Assembly: GCA_964030475.1 (NCBI GenBank)
Contig: CAXIPT010000024.1
Span: 124,001-188,000, forward strand
Direction of reading: 5' to 3'
Length of the DNA stretch: 64,000 nucleotides
Source: Tethya wilhelma
Taxonomy: Eukaryota; Porifera; Demospongiae; Tethyida; Tethyidae
Below, piece after piece: positions 20,948 through 33,600 of this stretch. The notes under the pieces were generated by a model. That model ran no database searches and was not told the DNA's origin. It saw nothing but the letters and a program-made list of their open reading frames with translations. Position 1 is the first letter of the stretch. Every line of letters begins with the position of its first letter. The position numbers and the translations under genes are program-made.

Positions 20948-21700
20948 CTAAGTGAATTGCATAGTACGCAACATCATACAGTCCATGATAAATATGCAGA
21001 TCACAACAAATGTTCGAGAGCAGCAATTCCAAGTCAATAGGTCAAGCCCCTTAGGGCCTAGCAGAAAGAGAAGAAGGGCCCTCTCCTGCCCCAGCACGTT
21101 TCGGGCAAGAGTGAGCTGGGTGGCGGCCTGAGCATATTTCACACATGTGCTTAATCTTGCAAGCCGTATAATTATTATTATGTACGCTGGCTCTATATCT
21201 TCCGGTGCAGCCCTCTTGCCTGTCTCTGCCCCACTGGTGAGTTGCAGAAGTGTTGTTCTTCTGCTTCCTGTAAACTTCTTGGTGTAAAGTGAGTAGTTTA
21301 TGTGGGACCACTTTCTGTTGGACGTCGCTGCTGCATGATCCCTGAATTCGGCGTCGTAATCCAACCAAGTGTTATCCTCGAAATTTTGAGCTGCCTTCAT
21401 AATTAATCTGAAGCAGGTACGCAATCAGCTCCGGCACGGCCTCAGGATGCTTCTTTGGCATCGCTGCTACATACACGGCAAAGCACTGTATCCAGGACGA
21501 AATGTCTTTGACAGGCTTCTTCCTTGCCCTCACCACCTGCAGGCCGTGTGTCGGCATTATTAGCAAGTTCTGGTGCTCCGCATCCTGCTTCAGAGCTTCT
21601 GATATCCCAGATGGGCGCTGGTTAGCTAGATCCGCAAACTGCCCGGCTAACATGCGTGCACGCACTTGTTTTGAGATATATAGTTGGTAGGCCGTCCCCT
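20948..21700 (-). pseudogene. DIRS-like ORF1 (gag-like), copy 2
   Basis: It contains SSWIQCFAVYVAAMPKKHPE and AWLDYD-type blocks as in copy 1, but a 4-nt TAAT insertion near 21402 shifts the frame after ELIAYLLQI. The Cys/His tail (EICSGRHPAHSCPKRA) is in the frame at 21368-21051. Many differences from copy 1 are single substitutions. Confidence 0.75.
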
Positions 21701-21999
21701 ACAAATACCCTATCTTGGGTGACCCGAGTAGAATTTGTGGAGAGCAGGCCCAAGAATGAGTCTGCCTAGGTGGACTCTACCAGCTTTCCAGACGAGCCCC
21801 CTGCAGAAGCACTTTCTGCCCTTTATCAAACACCGGTGCACCCTTTAGTGCCTCCGAGCTTGGGACCTCTCCCACTGATACACCTGCAAAACCAGAGCCA
21901 TACGATACCTGACTCCCCCCATCCCCCTTTTAGCTAATAGCCAAAGTGGCCAGGTTATGGTACCACCGGCTTTGCTCCCCCCCCTGGTGCCCTTAGTAC

Positions 22000-22390
22000 T
22001 TCCCTCGACTGCTCACCCCTTTAACGAGCAATGGACTGTCCCTGTGACAGCCCCTTTAATGCTTCCCCTTCCCTCACTGCTCGTCCCACTAGTGAGCCAT
22101 GGACTGTCCCTGTGACAGCTCCCTTAAATGCTTCCACTTCCCTCAACTGCCCGTCCTTTTGTTGAGCCATGGACTGACCCTGTGACAGCTCCCTTAAATG
22201 CTTCTACTTTCCTCAACTGCTCATCCCTTTGTCGAGCCATGGACTGTCCCTGTGACAGCTCCCTTAAATGCCCTCAACTGTGCTCGTTCCTTTGTCGAGC
22301 CATGGACTGTCCCTGTGACAGCTCCCTTAAATGCTTCCGCTTCCCTCAACTGTGCTCGTTCCTTTGTCGAGCCTGTGACAGCCTCCTTGC
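22000..22390. repeat. Tandem ~70-bp repeat in DIRS copy 2
   Basis: The anchor ATGGACTG occurs at 22030, 22099, 22169, 22239 and 22302, with a sixth, internally deleted unit at about 22374. Spacings are 69, 70, 70 and 63 bp. It has one unit more than copy 1, and one unit has lost part of its TTCCGCTTCC stretch, as expected for slippage or unequal exchange. Confidence 0.9.
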
Positions 22391-22899
22391 AATGCCTCCT
22401 GCCTTTTGCCTCGTGGTGGCCCCTTTTGAAGGTAGCCCGATTGCACCCCTTTTGTCACACTTCCTGAACTGGACAACCCCTCGGCCACCCTGTCAACAAC
22501 AGCTCAGTCGTCCCAATGACGAGCCAGACCCATACACTCCGTCGGCACTAAAGCCTCTTGGTGTCCCCCCCTAGCCAACCCTTTAGTCACACCACTGAAC
22601 TCCCGCCATTGCACCCTGGTGAACCTTAATTAGAATCCACTAACCTCCATGTGCTGAGCTGTCCGTGGCAGAGCCCAGCTCTTTTGCTGGTTCCTGTCCC
22701 AACCCTTGTCTGGTGCCTTGGGTGGCAGTATCAGGACGTCAGCGGGCTTCTTCCATGGCTTTTTGAACCGCATGCATCTGCAGCTGGGCTACCGTCATCT
22801 GGGCCGGGGCTTGTTCCTCACCACCTGAATCTGCCATGTCCGACACAGGAGATCCGCGAGCTAGAGAGATAGACTAGTATAGGATGAAATGGTCAAACG

Positions 22900-23834
22900 T
22901 TGCCCTCTATAGGGTCATCAAGACAAGACTTGAAGTGTAGACTATTCTTATTTGCAGGCTGATGTAAACTCTATTTCTAAGTTCATGGATTCAAAAGATC
23001 TTTAACTAAATGCTGGAAAATGCAAACTAATTAATGTTTGTCTTAAGAAAACGCCACCGATCACTTAGTCCACCTTGTCTAACATTAAATGAATGTGTGC
23101 TTAGTCAAGTAACCAGCTACAAATACCTTGGGATTATTCTGCTTATCATGGACACCGCATATAACTAACTGCACAAACAAGGCTAGAAGACTCATTGGTC
23201 TGTTGTTCAGAAGATTTCATCAGTACTCTTCTCCCCAAACACTACTGAAGCTCTACTCTTCATTTATTAGACCTCATCTTGAGTATGCAGCCATTGCCTG
23301 GAATCCAACATACACTGGTGACATTACTAGATTGGAAGATGTTCAAAAGTTTGCACTACGTGTCTGCTTCAGAGCCTGGGAATCTCCCTACTCTGATCTG
23401 TTGGTACAACCAAATCTTCCTACACTACAACAGAGAAGAGCTGCTGCCAGTCTCTGTCACCTCTATAAAATACTACATGGTCTTACATATTTTGACAATG
23501 CCCCATTGCAGAGTCGTGAGTGTGTATAGCACCCGATCCCTTCACTCATCTAGCCTAACCATGCCATCCTCGAGGTCAAGGTCTTATCAAAGTTCATTCT
23601 TCCCAAACATCATTAAGTTATGGAACACGCTCCCAGAAGAGATTACAGACTGTGACTCATTTGTATCATTTAAACGTAATGTCGTCTTTTTCTTGTGTAG
23701 ACAGTAATTTTACTTTATTTTATGTAGTACTGTTGAGTATATTTAGTTTGGGTGTACATTTGAATTTAGTGTAATGCTATTTTGTACATCCTTGCATTTG
23801 CAAAACTGTTATAATATATATAAAAAAAAAAAAA
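22900..23834 (+). mobile_element. 5'-truncated LINE (non-LTR retrotransposon), RT C-terminus
   Basis: The frame at 23128-23526 reads through ARRLIGLLFRRFHQYSS, LKLYSSFIRPHLEYAAIAWNP and LEDVQKFALR. This is the conserved region after the RT domain of CR1/L2/RTE-like LINEs. It continues in another frame (SSFFPNIIKLWNTLPEEI) to 23706, so a frameshift lies near 23520. Upstream, 22960-23127 keeps LINE-like residues (NAGKCKLI) with stops. A 3' UTR ends in an A-rich tail at 23820-23834. It is dead on arrival or decayed. Confidence 0.85.
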
Positions 23835-23839
23835 GCGAG

Positions 23840-24166
23840 ATATGAAGCTGTCACCGCCAAATAGCAAAAAATAGCAACGTGGTACTGGGCATGCGCACTG
23901 TAGCACCAACATGCAGTGAGGCCCCGCCCCCAACACTGTCCTCCAATGTTAACCCCATTTAACAGGGTATGTTAAATGGTCATTACGCACGCGATCATGT
24001 GCGTGTTTAGCCTCGTTCCCAGGCCCAAAAGAGAGGCCTGGGGACGAGGCTAGTGCGTGTTTGCAATCGACTGTACTGCGCATGCGTCAAACATGTGGGA
24101 AAAGGCGGGGCTCAAGATCATTCATTGCATTCCAGCGTAAGGGTCTTTTAGGTAGCTGTTGAAAAG
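23840..24166 (+). promoter_or_regulatory. Likely promoter/5' UTR of the death/ankyrin gene
   Basis: It is locally CpG-rich. It contains CTGCGCATGCGTCA, close to the palindromic NRF-1 site, then GGAAAAGGCGGGGCTCAAGA (GC-box-like). The block 24078-24117 is repeated with two mismatches at 48865-48904. No TATA box is evident. A 45-bp hairpin insertion (24008-24052) lies upstream. Confidence 0.5.
24008..24052. mobile_element. 45-bp hairpin element with 9-bp target duplication
   Basis: TAGCCTCGTTCCCAGGCC and GGCCTGGGGACGAGGCTA form nearly perfect inverted arms around a 9-base loop. GTGCGTGTT flanks it directly on both sides (23999-24007 and 24053-24061), which shows insertion as a unit. The ends match the 717-bp element at 46450-47166, so this is an extreme deletion derivative of the same family. 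Confidence 0.85.
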
Positions 24167-24652
24167 ATGGCAGAGACAGCTTGTAGTCTTGAATCCTACT
24201 GTGAACAGGTTCCCAAACAAAACCGCTACAAACTAGACAAACAAATCGACTTTGAACACAGTGGTGTTCCCACTCACTTGGGCGCCATTGCTGACTGTAT
24301 AGACCGATGGGAAGGACGTGTATCAGAGGCACTGGGACTGAGTACGGTGGAAGTGTCCACTATCAAAACCAAACACCCTGATGACTTCAACTTACAAACG
24401 TAAGCCTAAGGATTTAGCTGTTTATAGGTATTGTCACATCATTATCGAGCCGTTTATCATACAAGCCCCCACAAGGGCCTTTCAGTCATACTGAAATTTT
24501 AATCTTCCTCAGGAGAGAGGCACTACATTGCTGGCAAGAGACCAACGGTCTGGCTGCAACTTATCGTAATCTCATTGATGTGTTCCTAAAGGCAAAAAAG
24601 ACCAGCTATGCTGAAGCTGTCTGTAGGGTATTGGGAATAGATTCCAAACATG
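24167..24652 (+). CDS. Exons 1-2: death domain
   Basis: Residues about 30-125 have the six-helix pattern of a death domain: LGAIADCIDRWEGRVSEALG, then VEVSTIKTKHPDDFNLQ, then EALHCWQETNG, LIDVFLKAK and YAEAVCRVLG. The conserved Trp in helix 2 and the W in helix 4 are present. The exon junction falls in phase 2 (ACAAAC | GAGAGA). The first ATG after the GC-rich leader is taken as start (AAGATGG context). Confidence 0.85.
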
Positions 24653-27600
24653 GTAATAATATGTTTGTTTTGATTTTTGTGTTTTCTTTCAGTTTAATGT
24701 ACAATTTAATAACAGCAACAAATTCTGTTGATTTTATTGTATGACTAAAGTACATTTGATTTGAGAATGCTGCCGTAGTACCAAAAGAATGGGAGAACTG
24801 TAGCACTTTCCATGCAATCATGTGCTTGAAATTTGAAATCAGTTCGATAATTAATAAGAAAGTTGTTCAATTTTTTCTACCTGCATTTTTAAACCAGATA
24901 GACTTTAGTCTCACGGCTCAGCCACTCCCTCACCAGGAAGAGGAAGAATCTGCATGGTGACTCTTGCAGGTGTTGTTTTTTTTTGTGCATATATTAAGTT
25001 GGAATTCAAGTTGGGTATGACTAATCGCATTGAAGTAGTCATGTGACAAAAACATTAGTAGAATATATTTTGTCCTTGAATAGTCTCATTGATAGAGAGT
25101 TTACAGCTATTGCTATGAATCAGTATCATATATAGTGGTCTTGAAATTGCTTATTCATCTTGTACAGACAATGCAGCCGGTGTTCCTTCTCCTAGAGGCA
25201 CTGATGTCGATGTTGGTAGATTATCAATTGATGATGGTAAAACAGACACTTCTACAAGTCAATTGCAAAGAGTACCCACACCAAAGAAGAGTGAGTCAGT
25301 AAAGTTTAACTGCAGCACCACTCCCTATCATACATTCCCGCTAACTTAATTGCTTTGTTTAAGCCTCTTCATTTCCTGTTACCACTATAATTAATATTGA
25401 CTATCACTGATGATGGTCTGCTGAATACTATAGAGACCGAAATGTCTGTATAAAAAGTTTCAAATTTGACTAGTGAAATAAGTATATTATATACAAGGAG
25501 TGGCATATGTATCCGACGAAGAAGTGTGATACAATATATATAGTGGGATTAAATTGATGAGCAAAGCTATTGTGTATAAATATTCTTCTATATTATGGTC
25601 AATTGGCTTAGGACAACCTTTGCGGTTGAAGCAACACACAACAATCACAGGCATAACTCAAAGGGAAGCAATGCTGCAGGTGTATATGCTTAGTACTACT
25701 TTGCTCCGATGCTTTGGCCAGCTCAGCAATTTACCTCACTTCATGATGTCACGCCATTTTTGTATTTGTATTGGCAAAGAAACTCGTTATCTGGCTAGTT
25801 GTGTTCCGTGTACAGCGACAGAGAAGCAGACTCCTAGAAGCGAAAGTTCTCCCCTTGCTACGCTTCTTTTGTGAAAGATTGGCTTCTCTATCACGCTTCT
25901 TCGTCGGATACATATGCCACTGGTAAAGCCTTGTCAGTGATCTCAAAAAAAGTTAGCCTTACTTGTAGCGCCTGTAATTCTATCCTAGGCTAGTACTATC
26001 TAAGCTAGTTCTCTAGGCACGCTTTTTATGGCTTGCATTTTTCACAGTCTAAAGAAAAAAGTATAGTGTTTTAGCTCGAGGTCACATCACTTCTGGTGAC
26101 CCTCCATTACACACACACACACACACACGGAAAAAACTTCGCTTATAATATGATTATGAAGAATCAATCAAAAGTTTAACTGATTGTTATATTATAGCTC
26201 TATCTAGTTATTGTATATGCGGAATGTGCAACAAAGGTTATATATATGTTTCAGTTGTGTTCAGCTGACGAAGGCTTCCGGGCTGAAATGTCCTGACTTA
26301 CATATGTAAATTGCTCAAAAGATTATCTAATTCTGACATCAAGGGTTATATGCCATACTGTATAGCGGGAAATTTTCGTGCGGTTAAAATTTCGTTTCAG
26401 GCCTTGAAAACAAGTTTTCGTGGTCTTATTTTCGTTCTGGACCCATGACGTGACCACGCCCACGAAATCCTGCATGCACATGCAGGCACGTGGATTGATA
26501 TTACCCGCGGCCACGTTTTAAAAATTTCAGATTTTCGTGGGCAAAATTTTCGTTTTCATGCTGTCTGGAACAAAAAGAACGAAATTTTTCCCTCACGAAA
26601 ATTTCCCGCTATATACGGTAGTCAGTTTGTGTAGGTGTCTCTTCAGTGAAAATCACATAATTTAATTCGTGACTATACTGACCGTGGTGCATCGTATAAA
26701 CTACATTTCTTACCTCTTTAGGCTATGATGAAGAGAAAAAAGTATTGTTGAAAAGAAACTTGACAAAAATTAAGCGATCATTTGCTGTACTCAAGCGACA
26801 AGTGCTGCAGATATTGAAGGAGAAGAACATTGATAGTGATGAGTTTGTTGACTATGTACTAGCACTGGTCCCTCCTGATTGCATACAAGAAGATGCTGAG
26901 GAAATCGGGGCAATCTTCAAAGCCATCTCCAGGAATTGTCTATGGAGCTACGATGACTATGAGCTTCTTAAAAATGTAGCTTATGATTTTGTCAAAGATG
27001 ACACCGAGCAACTTGTCAAGAATTATGAAACCGAGTTAGGTAGCTTCTATGTCACTACCAAACTTGTCGAATTTATTGCTCTGTGTCAGGATGAGCCAGA
27101 AATCATCCACACTGATCCTGATGAATTACCATTAGCTTCCATTCCTGCAAGGTACAACAGTGAACATTACCAAAAGCTGACCCTCAAGATTGGTAGACAA
27201 GTCACTGATGAAACTCTCCAGTATGTTGATGACCTCTGGATAGATGTCTCGAAGTTCTTTCATTTGCCATCATTTACATCATTTCTGGACCACATTCTGG
27301 AGGGCTCACTGGTCATCACTTGGATCATCCCTTGGCACTTTGCAATGCAAATTCTTGTCAACTCCACAGGAAGTGAGGCTGAGGCTTTCTATCATACACA
27401 CCAGATTGTTGAAGTCAACCTAGATGGAAAATGCTTGTATACATACCATTTTGATGCCACACCTGAGGTGGATCCCAAGGTATATCACTAGCTGTAGTTT
27501 ATATAGGCTTAGTGAGAATATATTATACTGGTACTAAAACAGGCAAATCCTACAGACACTATGATATAGACAAGATTGTATTAGGAAGAGTATGCATATG

Positions 27601-30600
27601 TAGCTGTATACCCGTGCATAGGAGAGCCAAAGTCAAGTTGTGTGATAGTTGTGTCATGTTATGTAGTACAACTTATATACAGTTTGTACTTGTACAAATA
27701 ATTGTCAAAACAAATTAGTATACTGCAGTTCTGCAAAGATGACAAACAGGACAGTGTAACTATACTATGTTTTTATAAGACCATGCACTTATATTTAATA
27801 CATATTTCGTACCATATCATGCACACAATAACATAAGCGCAATACCATACTTGAGTTTTTTTCTCTTCCTAATACACTCAGCACTTCTTGACACTTGGCC
27901 CTCCCAAATCACATGGTAGGCCACAATTTGCTCGGGTTTTCAGACTACCTAATGTTCTAGCATTCACAATACCAAACTTTAGTACTTGGCATGCAGTTAG
28001 AATTTGGTAAACCAAAGCATGAGAGGCTTCTCTAGTTTGACATATGCATGCCAAAACTTTTTAAGATACCAACAATCATTTTTTGAGAATAAAATAGAAA
28101 GCATAATATCATTGCAGTAGAGGAGCATTGCTGCTATTGTGTGCTCATGATCATATGCACATGCATGCTAAATTAATTATCGCTGATCTTTGTGACCTTT
28201 ATATTGACTTTTGAAATTTTGTACTTGAAGAAAAAGGAAGCAATTAAGCGCCTCCTTAAATTGATTTGCCTCTATGCATGGTAGTTATGCCCATGTGTGC
28301 TATCATACGTCTGTATAGTAGGAATGGGCCGACTGTCCCATAGACACAATACAAAATGTTGGCCACCATAAAAATCTAGTCAAACAGAATTAAGCCTTCA
28401 AAGTTGCTCAGAGGCTCTCAATGATAGATTACCAACTGCATGCAAGGCCTAAAACTCACAAAAACTTTCCTCAGCACTTGTAGAGAGCGCTAATAGGAAG
28501 CCACCATAGTGGCATTTTTGTTCTCCTAACTTAATACGTAGTTATACCTACTTCCTATAACTGAATTACTTAAATGAAGTAGTCATGTGACAAAACTGAG
28601 CCCCTGCGCCTTGTTCCAATACTTTTTACCGCATTGCCCATTCCTATACTACTTATATTTTTACTGCTTGTTATAATAATTATGCGTATAGCTTGCTTTG
28701 CTGGAAGCTTGTAAAGAAAGGGACATGAACGAAGTTTTGAAACTCCTGGGAAGGATTTCAGATTTTGACTATTCACAGGTACATGCAAAGCAATATTATT
28801 CTACAAGAATAAAATAACATTGAAAATGTAATGAGACACATGTAGGAATGGCCAAAATTAATCGTAATAAAGAAAGCTAACAAAATGAAATGCTGTTTGA
28901 TTGGGTACAGAATTCTTTCTGCATGTGTGCTGCATATGTAACACTCTTTTTCCATGTCGAGTCCCTCATTTTGCATGCCCACAGGAAGAATTGTTACACA
29001 ATCTAAGGGTCATTCCATCTTGTTAGCTTTCTTTTTACAATTTCCCCAAATTCCTGTGTCTTATTACATTTCCAATGTTTTTTTATTCTTGTTTTTGTTC
29101 TATTAATTTTTGCATAATTCAATGATTCAGAATCACATTTGCATGCATGAGTTTGCCTCTGTTACTCATTGTGTATCTGTCAGGCAGTCAACAGCTATGG
29201 CCACATACTCTGAGCTGTACCATGGCTAGATAATAATATTAGCTATATATGGCTGTAACTAATCATAAAAGATTACTTGCTAAATTCAGAAAACCATGAC
29301 TCCATTAATTATCATATGTACGGTAGTACGTAAAGTAAGAATGGGCTGACTATCCCATAGACACATACAAAATTATATTGGCCGCTATAAAAATCTAGTC
29401 GAACAAAATTAAACCTTTAAAGTTGCTCAGAGGCTCTTACTGACAGATTAACAATTCCATGCAAGGCCTAAAACTCACAAAATCTTTTCTCAGCAATCGT
29501 ATAGCCACCATAGTGCCATTTTTGTTCTTTAACGTACATAAGTAAGTACTTCCTAACTGACTTACTTGAAAAGGATTTCCAGAGATCCAGAATGTGTTGA
29601 GCCAACTTTGACAGCACAAAGTAATTAAGTTCTTTTAATGGGTACTACATTCCTTAATACTTGTTTCAATCTCAAATAGGCTAAAACAAAAACTAGAAAG
29701 CTTTGAAACTTAGTGTAGTAATGGCGGCCATATGAAGAAGTTGCTTTTTGTCCTGTATCTATAGCGACTCAATGAGAGACACAAAAAACAATGGCAAAAG
29801 CACATGAAGACAAGGAAATCAAGTTCATTCATTCAAGAATCAGCTTCTGAAAGTGAACAGTCTTTGAGAAAAGTCAAGCCATAATAGAAGAAGATGGAGA
29901 GAATTTGTTGTTTGCATGCATAGAGTATATTAATTTTTAGTTTGATACCTTTGCGATGGTTTTAGGCAATGTTTTTAGGCTTGCTAGAAGGAGAATAAGC
30001 TAAATAATAGCTTTGTATGTTTTTAGTGCCAAGCGCTCAGTTTTTGCAGATCATTAATTATGAGCATGAATATTTGTATTAAGCTAGTGGGCCATTTGTG
30101 CCATTCCTGCATGTGTACCCAGTATACTATACTGTACTGAGAATAGACTTAATTTTTAATATCATCAATGTCTCGTATATGTTAACTTAATTCCTACAAT
30201 ATGCAGTATGACAATACACCATTAGCAGTGGCATCACTAAGTCTACTTCAAGTGCTTCTCCTTTACCCAGTTGATGTCAATGGAAGAGATAAGGTACATT
30301 GTTTGTTAGCAAGACTGTGTTATAATAATTAGTGTTGTTCATGACTCCAAAAAATTTTTTTTCTACATTAAAAGAGATAGCAATGTAACTACAAAATTTT
30401 TTGTTACAAAAATTATGGTATTTTATATAGTGTTAAACACTGGTGTGAATGTGATTGCATAACCCATTGTGCATTATTATATATTTACTTTCCAATATTT
30501 CAGGATGGTTGGACAGCACTGATGTTGGCCAGTGATGAGGGAAGAACTGATGTTGTGGAACTACTGCTAAAACACCATGCTGATGTGAATGCAAGGAACA

Positions 30601-33600
30601 AGGTACATTAGATGTTAATTGATAAAGGAACAGTACGTGACCTTCACATATACTCCCTACAATAGTACAGGTATATATACATTCATGCCTTACTCTGTAC
30701 GTGTGTTTTACTGCATCAGTTTTGGATTATGACATTTTCCTATATGTCAGTAGTATGTTTAGGATATATGACATGGATCTACAAATGTAAATCTTTTCAT
30801 GTCCTCAAATAATTTCAGAATGGTACAACAGCACTGATGTTGGTCAGTTTTAATGGAAGAACTGATGTTGTGGAACTACTACTAAAATATCGTGCTGATG
30901 TCAATGCAAGGAATGAAGTGAGATTACACATTGATATACTGACCGTGACCTTTTACAGGCTTCCTACAGTTATTGTAAATCTGGAAATTTGCACGTGCTT
31001 ATATATTCAAGTTTATTTTTCTGCGTCATCTTATTTTTCACAGAGTAGTGAAAGAAATAATTATGTATTTAAGGAACGGGTTGTCAATTTTGTTTACTTT
31101 TACATTTTCAATTTTACGGTAACCTCAGAACTGTGAAATATAAATGACAGCGTGACATTCACGTATGCAGTGCATTTTCTCTGCATATGCAGTTTTAGAT
31201 AATGTCACAGATCAGTATATATAGTGTGTTTAGAATCATGACAAGAATCTACAAATAATGAACAGGATGGTAGGACAGCACTGATGTTTGCCAGTCAGGA
31301 AGGAAGAACTGATGTTGTGGAACTATTGCTAAAACACTATGCTGATGTAAATGCAAGGACAGAGGTATTATAGTTAGTGACACATTTATTTTTAAAGTTT
31401 CCCAGTCTAATATATACATGCATGATGTGGTTGTGTTCTTAGAATGGTGTGACATCACTGATGGTAGCCAGTGGGAAGGGAAGAACTGATGTTGTGGAAC
31501 TACTTTTAAAACTCCATTCTGATGTGAATGCAAAAACAAAGGTTCGTTCTCAATAATTATTGTCCTATAGTGCCATATCACTATATATATATCATACGTA
31601 CGGTAGTACGTATAGTAGGAATGGGCCGACTGTCCCATAGACACAATACAAAATGTTGGTCACCATAAAAATATAGTCAAACAAAATTAAGCCTTCAAAC
31701 TTGCTCAGAGGCTCTAACTGGCAGATTACCAATCGCATGCAAGGCCTAAAGCTCATGCACAGAAACTTTCCTCAGCACTCGTAGAGAGAGTTAGTGGGAA
31801 GCCAAAACAGTGTCATTTTTGTTCTCCTAACGTACATACGTACGTACGTACTTTCTAACTGACTTACTTGAAAAGCATTTCCAGAAAACCAGAATGTGTT
31901 GAGCCAACTTTGACAGCACAAAGTAACTCCTTTTCATAGGTAGTACATTCCTTGATACTCGTTTACATCACAAATAAGCCTAAACAAAAACTAGAAAGCT
32001 TTGAAACTGAGAATATAAATTCACGTACTTCAATGTAGCCATGCGTAGGTAGAGTTCAAAGGTCATTAATTATCCACGTGGCATTTAATACGCATGCGCA
32101 TTAGCTGCTCTAGCAGACAATATCTGCTACTCAGATAACTCAAGCTTTTTGTAAGGACTAACCAGTCTCTGATGGTCTCCTCACAGTAGTGTTAAAAAAA
32201 GTGAATGAACAAGTAGTAAAAATTTCAAAAAAATAAGCAGTGTAGGAATGGGCAGTGCTGTAAAAAGTATTGGGACAAGGAATGGTCTCAATTTCGGCAC
32301 ATGACTACTTCATTTTTTGTGCCCAAGTCTTGGCCAGTAATCTATATAGTCCTGACTGCAGTATTGCATTTTATCACATGATATAATGGTTAAAATTCCT
32401 GCCAATTTTATCACTTGGCTAAAAAGTAGAATAAAGTTTTGCTAAGCTATTCAAGTACAGATGACTCATTTACAACAATTAGCTACAATTAGTTAATAAT
32501 TATTAACTAGAGAGATCAAAATAAAAATGAAGTAGTCATGTGCCGAAATTGAGACCATTCCTTGTCCCAATACTTTTTACAGCACTGCCCATTCCTACAC
32601 TGCTTATTTTTTTGAAATTTTTACTACTTGTAGATATATTATTGGGCTACCTCATTTTGTGTTTATTATGCATGTGGATACATGTCGTCATGCACATCAC
32701 AGCCAGTGCTTGATCACTTTCATTTAGCAAAGATTATACGTATAATTTCTCTCTCAATTATATATAATAATGTCTCCCCATCCGAGTGCATGTGTAGCCA
32801 CTTAGTTTATCTCTCAGTACTATAGTGTTCAAAATTAATGTGCATGATTGTGCATATTTTAGGCTGGTATAACAGCACTGATGTTGGCCAGTCAGGAGGG
32901 AAGAACTGATGTTGTGGAACTATTGCTAACACACCATGCTGATGTGAATGCAAAGAAAGAGGTGAGATTATATAGATTATAGTTGTCACAAATAAACTAA
33001 CTGTAATCTGATTGGTCAATTACATTTAGATCTCTATTGAGCTTGGAGACCTGCAAAGCTCAATAGAAAACTGCATGGAGGTCTTATAAGTGCCTGAGGC
33101 AAACTATTCAAACAATTACAGTAAACAATGAGCAGTATGTGCATGTCTTCTCTTTTTTTTTCTTGTTTAACCTTTGGATCAACTTTCAGTTGTGTAGTGA
33201 TGTCTGAGGCAGCTATATGCTTATATTGACCTCTGAACTCATGCGTTTCAATCTGGCTGACAGTCTACAATAAGACCCCTAATTTCTTGGACAAATGGAA
33301 GCACGTAGTAAACTACGTATTCATAGCAGAAGCATGTCACAATGATGTTTTGTGGTCTATGAATATTGTTATCTCATGCGGCCACTACTGCACATGGTAT
33401 TGGTGGTTACGTACACGTGGTCAATTTGCTAGCGCCGCCAAATGATGACGTCAAATGGGCAATTTTAATAAGCTGATTGACACTTTTTCTGATTTTCCAA
33501 GTTTGACATCTCCAAGGTGCAACGGTTTTTGGATTCTAGGTTCAAGATAAGTGTAGCTGTAGTATGCAGGAACTGGATTATACAAGCTGCAGATTCAAAA

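Larger units (their letters stand above)
17357..22870 (-). mobile_element. DIRS-like retrotransposon, copy 2 (defective, nested insertions)
   Basis: It is collinear with copy 1 in the same orientation and about 6.7 kb away. The order is recombinase remnant, RNase H, RT, MITE, ORF1, ~70-bp tandem repeats, then a tail (22390 to about 22870) that copy 1 lacks. It differs from copy 1 by a nested 990-bp insertion (18497-19486), a 7-nt loss in the RT active site, a 4-nt insertion in ORF1, and other small changes. The right limit is approximate because a LINE fragment follows. Confidence 0.8.

Noticed and set aside
26111..26128. Short (CA)n run as a feature of note
   Set aside because: Common simple repeat with no special context.
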